A DNA stretch of 64,000 nucleotides from Streptomyces lincolnensis (GTDB lineage Bacteria; Actinomycetota; Actinomycetes; Streptomycetales; Streptomycetaceae): contig NZ_JAIHON010000014.1 in assembly GCF_021173675.1 (NCBI RefSeq), positions 124,001 to 188,000 of the forward strand. Direction: 5' to 3'. Position 1 is the first letter of the stretch, and each line of letters opens with the position of its first letter. Shown piece after piece: positions 58,540 through 64,000 of the stretch. The notes below the pieces were generated by a model that saw only the letters and a program-made list of their open reading frames with translations, had not been told where the DNA came from and searched no databases. Position numbers and translations under genes: made by a program.

Positions 58540-60222
58540 TCACTTCGCGTCCGCATAGCACTCCACCACCGCCGTCGTGAACGGGAACCGCACCGGCGTC
58601 TCCCCGAACGTCAGCCGTCCCGCGAGCGCGGAGGCCTCCCGGATCGCCGCCACGACCGCCTCGGCCTCCTCCTCGGGACAGTGCACGATCACCTCGTCGT
58701 GCTGGAAGAAGACCAGCTCGGCCGCCATCTGGGCACAGGACTGCCGCAGAGCGGCGAGCAGCAGCAGCGTCCAGTCCGCGGCGCTGCCCTGGACGACGAA
58801 GTTGCGGGCGAAGCGGCCCCGGGCACGGGCGTCGGTGGAGGCGTAGCCGGGCACCCACCGCTGCTCGGAGTCGTCCTCGGCCGTGGGGATGCCGGCCTCG
58901 TCCGCCATGTCCTCGCCCGCTCCGGCGGCCGGAGGGCAGGTGCGGCCGAGCCAGGTGCGCACCAGCCGCCCCTCCTCGCCGGCGCGGGCCGCGTCGTCGA
59001 CGTAGGCCACCGCCTTCGGGAAGCGGCGTCTGAGCGCGGCGAGGTTCTTCAGGCCGTCGCCGGAGGTCTGGCCGTAGACCGCGCCGAGCACGGCGAGCTT
59101 GGCCTGGGCGCGGTCGCCGGAGAAGGCGCGGTCGGACACCGACTGGTAGAGGTCGCTCTCGCGGCCGGCCACCTCCATGAGGCCGGGGTCGCGGGAGATC
59201 GCCGCCAGGACGCGCGGCTCCATCTGGTCGGCGTCGGCGACCACCAGCCGCCAGCCGGGGTCGGCGACCACGGCCCGCCGGATCACCTTGGGGATCTGGA
59301 GGGCGCCCCCGCCGTTGGTGACCCAGCGGCCGGTGACGGTGCCGCCCGCGAGGAAGCCGGGCCGGAAACGGCCCTCGCGCACCCAGTCCTGGAGCCAGGA
59401 CCAGCCATGGGCGACCCAGATGCGGTACAGCTTCTTGTACTCGACGAGGGGTTTCACGGCCGGATGGTCGATCGACTCGATCTCCCAGCGCCGGGTCGAC
59501 CGGACCTTGATCCCGGCCTGCGCGAAGGCCTTGACGACGTCGGCGGGCAGGTCGGGGCGGACCCGGCGGCCGAAGGCGGCGGACACCTCGTCGGCGAGTT
59601 CGGCCAGCCGCCGGGGCTCGCCACCGCCCGCGTACCGCTCGCCGAGCAGGTCGTGCAGGACCCGGCGGTGCACCTCCGCGCTCCAGGGCAGCCCCGCGCG
59701 GTTCATCTCGGCGGCCACCAGCATCCCCGCGGACTCCGCGGCCGTCAGCAGGCGCATCCGGTCGGGGTGCGCGGTGGCGTCGTGGCGGCGCTGCTGCTCG
59801 GTGTACACCGCGACGAGGTCGGTGAGCGGCAGATGCACGTCCTCGGGTTCGAACAGGGAGGACTGGGCGCCCGGTTCGGCGGAGCGCTGCGGTGGGTCCG
59901 GCGGGACGGGTCCGCCGCGCAGCCGGGCCAGGGCGGCGGCCGCCGACCGGGGTTCGCCGGAGCGACCCTCGTGACCGAGGAGGAGCGTCTCGGCGTCCTC
60001 CACGTCGTAGCACCGCTCCACTCGCACCCCCGTGGCGAGCAGGCGCGGATACGTCTCGGCCGTCGACCGCCACACCCAGCGCATGACCTCCGGCAGGCCC
60101 CGTACGGCCTCGGCGGCGTCCGGGGCCCGGTGTACGGGCCCGGCGAGCAGCCCGTCGGGGCCGAGGGGGCCGAACTCCACGCCACCGCCCTCGGCCGGCG
60201 CGAGAGCCCACCGGTCGGTCAT
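58540..60222 (-). CDS. A-family DNA polymerase (bifunctional 3'-5' exonuclease/polymerase type)
   Basis: 560 residues from ATG 60222. Polymerase motifs A (VADADQMEPRVLA), B (RAQAKLAVLGAVYGQ) and C (FFQHDEVIVHCP) are intact. The N-terminal region of about 150 residues is a degenerate exonuclease-like part without the 5' nuclease of PolA. It is a second PolA-like enzyme of actinobacteria, probably in repair. The stop abuts the stop of the SARP gene (convergent, 0 bp gap). The start has no strong ribosome site; a TTG 10 codons upstream is possible. Confidence 0.9.
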   Translation of the reverse strand: MTDRWALAPAEGGGVEFGPLGPDGLLAGPVHRAPDAAEAVRGLPEVMRWVWRSTAETYPRLLATGVRVERCYDVEDAETLLLGHEGRSGEPRSAAAALARLRGGPVPPDPPQRSAEPGAQSSLFEPEDVHLPLTDLVAVYTEQQRRHDATAHPDRMRLLTAAESAGMLVAAEMNRAGLPWSAEVHRRVLHDLLGERYAGGGEPRRLAELADEVSAAFGRRVRPDLPADVVKAFAQAGIKVRSTRRWEIESIDHPAVKPLVEYKKLYRIWVAHGWSWLQDWVREGRFRPGFLAGGTVTGRWVTNGGGALQIPKVIRRAVVADPGWRLVVADADQMEPRVLAAISRDPGLMEVAGRESDLYQSVSDRAFSGDRAQAKLAVLGAVYGQTSGDGLKNLAALRRRFPKAVAYVDDAARAGEEGRLVRTWLGRTCPPAAGAGEDMADEAGIPTAEDDSEQRWVPGYASTDARARGRFARNFVVQGSAADWTLLLLAALRQSCAQMAAELVFFQHDEVIVHCPEEEAEAVVAAIREASALAGRLTFGETPVRFPFTTAVVECYADAK

Positions 60223-60271
60223 GATGGCGAGTGTGGCAGGGGGGTCTGACAACGGCCCTCGTGGACGCGTC

Positions 60272-61003
60272 TCAGCTCTCGTTCTCGAACTTCACCTGGA
60301 TCTTGGCGATCGCCGCCGTGATGTTCTCCTCCACCGTGGGCTTGGTGATGCCCAGGCCGGACAGGACGCCCTCGCCGTTCTCGAACTCCAGCAGGGCCAG
60401 CAGGATGTGCTCGGTGCCGATGTAGTTGTGGCCGAGGCGCAGAGCCTCGCGGAAGGTGAGTTCCAGGACCTTCTTGGCCTCGGTGCCGTAGGGGATGAGC
60501 TCCGGGACCTCCTCGGCGGCCGGCGGCAGCACGGCGGCGGCGGCCTGGCGTACGGCGTCGAGGAGGACGCCCTGCGCGGTGATCGCCTTGGCGGCCAGGC
60601 CCTCGGGTTCGGCGAGCAGGCCGAGGACGAGGTGCTCGGGGCGGCCCTCGGGGTTGCGGGCGGCGACGGCCTCGTTGTGGGCGGCCATGACGACGTTGCG
60701 GGCGCGCGGGGTGTACCGCTGGAAGCCCTGGCTGGGATCGAGGTCCGCCGACTCCTTCGGCACGAACCGCTTCTGCGCCGCCTGCCGGGTCACCCCCATG
60801 CTCTTGCCGATGTCGGTCCAGGAGGCCCCCGAGCGACGGGCCTGGTCCACGAAGTGGCCGATCAGGTGGTCGGCCACGTCCCCGAGGTGGTCCGCGGCGA
60901 TCACCGCGTCCTGGAGCTGTTCGAGGGGCTCGGCGTGCACCTTCTTGATGGCCGCGATGAGGTCGTCGAGCCGTACGGACGACGTGATGTCGGAGTTCGT
61001 CAT
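60272..61003 (-). CDS. Clp-N domain protein with HTH
   Basis: 243 residues from ATG 61003. An HTH-like segment SWTDIGKSMGVTRQAAQKRF is near residues 60-80. Two Clp-N repeats follow (RYTPRARNVVMAAHNEAV, GTEHILLALLEF). There is no AAA+ ATPase module. Such proteins may be adaptors of ClpC-type proteases or regulators of clp genes. A perfect 8-1-8 palindrome lies between the start codon and the upstream region, so it probably represses itself. Confidence 0.83.
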   Translation of the reverse strand: MTNSDITSSVRLDDLIAAIKKVHAEPLEQLQDAVIAADHLGDVADHLIGHFVDQARRSGASWTDIGKSMGVTRQAAQKRFVPKESADLDPSQGFQRYTPRARNVVMAAHNEAVAARNPEGRPEHLVLGLLAEPEGLAAKAITAQGVLLDAVRQAAAAVLPPAAEEVPELIPYGTEAKKVLELTFREALRLGHNYIGTEHILLALLEFENGEGVLSGLGITKPTVEENITAAIAKIQVKFENES

Positions 61004-61006
61004 GCT

Positions 61007-61049
61007 GTCAACCTTAGGTTGACAGTGGAAGGGTGTCAACCAGAGGTTG
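61007..61049. promoter_or_regulatory. Twin palindromic operator of the Clp-N/HTH gene
   Basis: GTCAACCT-T-AGGTTGAC (61007-61023) is perfect. A second, weaker copy GTCAACC-AGA-GGTTG (61035-61049) is centred 28 bp away. The first covers the ribosome-binding region of the Clp-N/HTH gene. Confidence 0.7.
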
Positions 61050-61052
61050 CCT

Positions 61053-61688
61053 CTACTTGGGTGTCGCGGCCAAGCGCACCGCCAGCCCCGCGAACACCGT
61101 CCCCGAGACGATGTTCAGCGCCCGGTTGACCCGCCTGCTGCGCCGCAGGAGCCCGGCCAGCCGCCCGGACAGCAGTCCCACGAACCCGTCCCACAGGAAC
61201 CCCATGACGACGATCGTCACGCCGAGCACCAGGAACTGGCCCCGCACGTGACCGAGCGAGGGGTCCACGAACTGCGGCAGGAACGCCACGTTGAAGAGGA
61301 TCACCTTGGGGTTGAGCAGATTGGTGACGGCCCCCTGCCAGAACGCCCGCCGCATCCCCGGCCCCGCCGGCGCCCCCTCCTCGCCCGGCATCGACCGGTC
61401 CCGGAACGCCTTCACGGCGAGATAGAGCAGATAGGCCGCACCCGCCCAGCGCAGCACGTGGTACAGCGTCGGCAGCGTCAGGAACAGCGCCGACAGGCCG
61501 AGCGCCGCGGCGATCGCGTGCACGAGCATGGCGCAGGCCACCCCGAACGCGGCCATCACCCCGGCGGTGGGGCCGCCGCGTCCGCCCATCGCCACGATGA
61601 ACATCATGTCGGGGCCGGGGGTGATGCACAGCGCGAAGGCGGCGACCAGGAACGCCACATACAGATTCATGTCCACCATGCGGGCCAT
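61053..61688 (-). CDS. LysE/RhtB-family exporter
   Basis: 211 residues from ATG 61688; ATGs at 61679 and 61670 are in frame. Six hydrophobic helices. CITPGPDMMFIVAMG near residue 24 is the LysE/RhtB signature, and NLLNPKVILFNVAFLPQFV is the second half-signature. It exports amino acids or derivatives. It ends 3 bp from the second palindrome of the Clp-N gene and is divergent from the DUF2786 gene. Confidence 0.88.
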   Translation of the reverse strand: MARMVDMNLYVAFLVAAFALCITPGPDMMFIVAMGGRGGPTAGVMAAFGVACAMLVHAIAAALGLSALFLTLPTLYHVLRWAGAAYLLYLAVKAFRDRSMPGEEGAPAGPGMRRAFWQGAVTNLLNPKVILFNVAFLPQFVDPSLGHVRGQFLVLGVTIVVMGFLWDGFVGLLSGRLAGLLRRSRRVNRALNIVSGTVFAGLAVRLAATPK

Positions 61689-61745
61689 GTTTCGAGCCGG
61701 GGTATGGGGGAGCGACCGATTTTCGAGGAGTGAGACGATCGGTCC

Positions 61746-62861
61746 GTGACCAGCACCGTCGACCGCGCCTTCGAGGCCTGCCTCTACGCCGATGACGACA
61801 GCGCCCTCGACACCGGCGCCTCCCTTCTCGCCGCCGACCCGGCCTGCGACGCCGAACTCGCCCGCCGGGGCCGGGAGTTCGTGGCGGCGGCCTGGCGGCG
61901 CGGCTGGCAGCCCGCCGACGTCGTACGGATCGTGCGGCGCGAGCTGGACGACGTACACCTGCGCCTGGTGTCGGAGCTGATCCGCGCGCAGGCGGCGGAC
62001 GACCGGGCGCGCGGGCCCCGCTGGAGGGCGCAGCTGGAGGCGCTCACGCCCGACACCGCGCCCCGCGCCGACCGTTTCTCCCACGCCACCGCGGTCCTGG
62101 AGCTGTACCGGCTGCTGCTACGGCTGCCCGCGCTGGAGCCGCTGGAGGACTCGCCGGCGGAGCCGGGGCGGGGAGCGCGGCGGGAGCACGGCGACTCCCG
62201 CATGCTGGCCCGCATCCGCGCGCTCCTCGCCAAGGCGGAGGCCACCGGCTTCCCCGAGGAGGCCGAGGCGCTCACCGCCAAGGCACAGGAGCTGACGGCC
62301 CGCTACAGCGTGGACGAGGCGCTGCTGGACGCCCGGGCGCCCACGCACGACGCGCCCGGAGCCTGCCGTATCGGGGTCGAACCGCCGTACGAACAGGCCA
62401 AGGCGGTGCTGCTGGACGCGGTCGCCACCGTCAACCACTGCCGAGCCGTGTGGAACGAGCCCCTCGGTTTCTCCACCGTGGTGGGCTTCGAGGCGGACCT
62501 GGAGGTGGTCGAACTGCTCTACACCTCGCTGCTCGTGCAGGCGCAGTCCGCCATGACGAAGGCGGAGGCGGCACAGCGCGCGGGCGGCCGCAGGCGGACC
62601 AAGACCTTCCGGCAGTCGTTCCTCGCGGCCTACGCCCACCACGTCGGCACCCGGCTGCGCGCCGCCGCCGAGACCCCCGTGAGCGAGGACCTGCTGCCCG
62701 TCCTGGCCACCCGCGAGGTCGCCGTGACCGACCGCCTGGACCGCATGTTCCCCGAGACGACGACCACCCGGCTGCGCGGCGTCAGCGACGAGGCCGGCTG
62801 GACTGAGGGCACGGAGGCGGCCGACCGGGCCCAGGTCAGGGCCCGACGACCGCTGCGCTGA
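61746..62861 (+). CDS. DUF2786 protein
   Basis: 371 residues from GTG 61746. MLARIRALLAKAEATGFPEE near residue 153 followed by EALTAKAQELTARYSVDEAL is DUF2786. The N-terminal 140 residues are helical. The C-terminal part has RRRTKTFRQSFLAAYAHHVG, a conserved basic helix. No enzymatic motif. The domain also occurs in phage and conjugative-element proteins, but no mobile genes are nearby. Confidence 0.85.
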   Translation: MTSTVDRAFEACLYADDDSALDTGASLLAADPACDAELARRGREFVAAAWRRGWQPADVVRIVRRELDDVHLRLVSELIRAQAADDRARGPRWRAQLEALTPDTAPRADRFSHATAVLELYRLLLRLPALEPLEDSPAEPGRGARREHGDSRMLARIRALLAKAEATGFPEEAEALTAKAQELTARYSVDEALLDARAPTHDAPGACRIGVEPPYEQAKAVLLDAVATVNHCRAVWNEPLGFSTVVGFEADLEVVELLYTSLLVQAQSAMTKAEAAQRAGGRRRTKTFRQSFLAAYAHHVGTRLRAAAETPVSEDLLPVLATREVAVTDRLDRMFPETTTTRLRGVSDEAGWTEGTEAADRAQVRARRPLR

Positions 62862-62896
62862 CGTCCTCGGCGACCCGCACGTCCTCGGCGACCCGC

Positions 62897-63445
62897 TCAG
62901 TCACCCGCGCGCGTGAAGGGGCCCACCGACGCGTCCGGTGCCTGCGGCGTGCCGGACTTCAGGGCCACCGCGCCGTACTTCCACGGGAAGTCCTTCACCT
63001 CGTCGGTGCCGGGGAGGCCGATCCGCAGGCTCGTCGCGGCGAGGCTCTTGCCGTCTGCGCCGCCGCCCTTGACGTAGGTGAGGGTGAAGGTGGCGCTCTC
63101 GCCCTTGGCGAGGGTCACCTTCTCCTTCCCGGCGCCCGCGGCGGCCCCGACGAGCACGGAGGTGCCGCCACCCTTGAGGGTGGCCCCGGGGACGCCCTGA
63201 AGCGTGCACGGCGCGCTCTGGTTGGTGAGCGACACGGGGACGTTGCCCGTGTCCCCGACGGCCGGCGCGACGTCGGCCGGCCCGACCTCGACGCCCATCG
63301 TGCCGATCGCGCAGGCACCGCCGTCCTTCTTGGCACCTCCGCCGCCGCTCCCACCGCCTCCGTTGTCGTCACTGCCGCCGCTGTCGCAGGCGGTCAGCAG
63401 GAGTGCGGCGGCGAGAGCGGTGACGACGAGGGAAGTGGCGCGCAT
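62897..63445 (-). CDS. Secreted DUF4232 lipoprotein
   Basis: 182 residues, GGAG 7 nt before the ATG. The lipobox LLLTAC is at residues 15-20, then a Gly/Ser/Asp linker, then a beta-rich domain (VGDTGNVPVSLTNQSAPCTL) of the DUF4232 type with two cysteines likely forming a disulfide. Function unknown; extracellular. Confidence 0.85.
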   Translation of the reverse strand: MRATSLVVTALAAALLLTACDSGGSDDNGGGGSGGGGAKKDGGACAIGTMGVEVGPADVAPAVGDTGNVPVSLTNQSAPCTLQGVPGATLKGGGTSVLVGAAAGAGKEKVTLAKGESATFTLTYVKGGGADGKSLAATSLRIGLPGTDEVKDFPWKYGAVALKSGTPQAPDASVGPFTRAGD

Positions 63446-63537
63446 GGGGGTCTCCGAAGCATCCGAAACGGCGGTACCCGAGGATCATCACGCACAAAGC
63501 GCGCGAGACGGCCGCCGCCCCCCGTCCAACTGCCCGC

Positions 63538-64000
63538 CTACGACCCCGAACTCGCCGTAGGCAGCCCACTGGGCAGTGACCCGCCCTCCGCCTTGGTGTA
63601 CGTCTCCGTGCCGAGCCCGCTCTTCCAGGTCACCTTGAGCGTCGTACCGCTGACGGAGTCGACCGTGCCGTCGGCCCGGTCCTTGCTGCCGTCCGTGCAG
63701 GTGAGGCGGACCGTGTCGGTGCCCGCGGTACCGCTGCACACGCTGCCGCCGGTGGCGAAGAGCCCGGCCTCGCTGCCGTTGACGACGAGCGCCACGATCT
63801 TGCCGCCGGAGGTGGTGACCCAGCTCCCGGCCAGCTTTCCGGCGGCGCCCGTGGAGCCGTCCGAGCCGCCGGACCCGGACACGCTCCCGCCGCCGGTGTC
63901 CGCGCTCGCGGAGGCGGACGCACTGGGCGTGGCCGAGGCCTTGCCGTCGTCGGAACCGCCGTCGTCGCTGCACGCCGTCAGGACGAGCGCACCGGCGAGC
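63538..64000 (-). CDS. Small secreted lipoprotein, 5' end beyond the window
   Basis: The open frame runs to the window edge. At the edge it encodes LAGALVLTACSDDGG, a lipobox, so only about 12-15 signal residues are missing. A Gly/Ser/Ala linker leads to a domain of about 100 residues with two cysteines (GSVCSGTAG, VRLTCTDG), beta-rich. It resembles mycobacterial LpqH/19-kDa-like lipoproteins (GKIVALVVNGSEAGL then a DTVRLTC strand), but this is tentative. The neighbouring gene is also a lipoprotein. Confidence 0.75.
   Translation of the reverse strand, partial: LAGALVLTACSDDGGSDDGKASATPSASASASADTGGGSVSGSGGSDGSTGAAGKLAGSWVTTSGGKIVALVVNGSEAGLFATGGSVCSGTAGTDTVRLTCTDGSKDRADGTVDSVSGTTLKVTWKSGLGTETYTKAEGGSLPSGLPTASSGS

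Noticed and set aside
1..64000. CRISPR arrays, insertion sequences or transposases
   Set aside because: No regularly spaced direct repeats with unique spacers and no transposase motifs were seen. All tandem repeats found are short and lack spacers.

Overview
The window is chromosomal DNA from a high-GC actinomycete, almost certainly a Streptomyces. Third codon positions are nearly all G/C, GTG starts and 4-base stop/start overlaps are common, and bldG, a Crp regulator, an AfsR-type SARP regulator and a membrane-anchored thymidylate kinase are present. From about 1 to 46.6 kb the gene order matches a conserved actinobacterial block that I recognise from S. coelicolor (about SCO3577 down to SCO3540) and, in large part, from Mycobacterium tuberculosis (Rv3644c to Rv3680). 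No database was searched; names rest on recognised motifs and gene order.

1-13.5 kb: two ArsA/Get3-like ATPases, DUF4177 and RidA proteins, a Nudix hydrolase with a metallo-beta-lactamase-fold hydrolase, crp (with a candidate Crp operator) divergent from nth, a CoA-type Nudix hydrolase, a MarP-like membrane serine protease, an epoxide hydrolase-like protein with a holin-like membrane protein, nhaA and acs. 13.8-21 kb: a SulP transporter fused to STAS and beta-carbonic anhydrase, a secreted lipoprotein, a CooC-like ATPase, a degenerate Fic-fold protein and a HAD-IB phosphatase. Two small RNA genes flank the HAD gene: a candidate Ms1/scr3559-type RNA (polymerase-binding class) and a 6C RNA with two C-loop hairpins.

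21.6-27.1 kb: a compact Tad/Flp pilus operon (CpaE-like, TadA, TadB, TadC, DUF4244 pilin, two TadE-like proteins). It runs tail-to-tail into, and overlaps by about 197 bp, an MrfA-type DECH helicase. 29.6-46.8 kb: bldG and its anti-sigma partner, the K+-independent H+-pyrophosphatase, a lipoprotein, a methyltransferase, a decayed Ser/Thr kinase, topA, the membrane-thymidylate-kinase fusion, holB, a TAP-type protease and tRNA-Thr(CGT).

46.8-64 kb leaves the conserved synteny. A reverse-strand operon encodes an SseB-like protein, a WXG-like protein, a 1587-residue Rhs/YD-repeat protein with a variable C-terminal domain, and a small acidic protein that looks like its immunity partner. The toxin/immunity junction is a 15-bp repeat array. 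After it come a family 2 glycosyltransferase, a SARP-NB-ARC-TPR regulator with upstream direct repeats, an A-family DNA polymerase, a Clp-N/HTH protein with a palindromic candidate operator, a LysE exporter, a DUF2786 protein and two lipoproteins.

Several genes have a TANNNT-like -10 hexamer 6-7 nt before the start codon, implying leaderless mRNAs. This also helps to fix some start codons.
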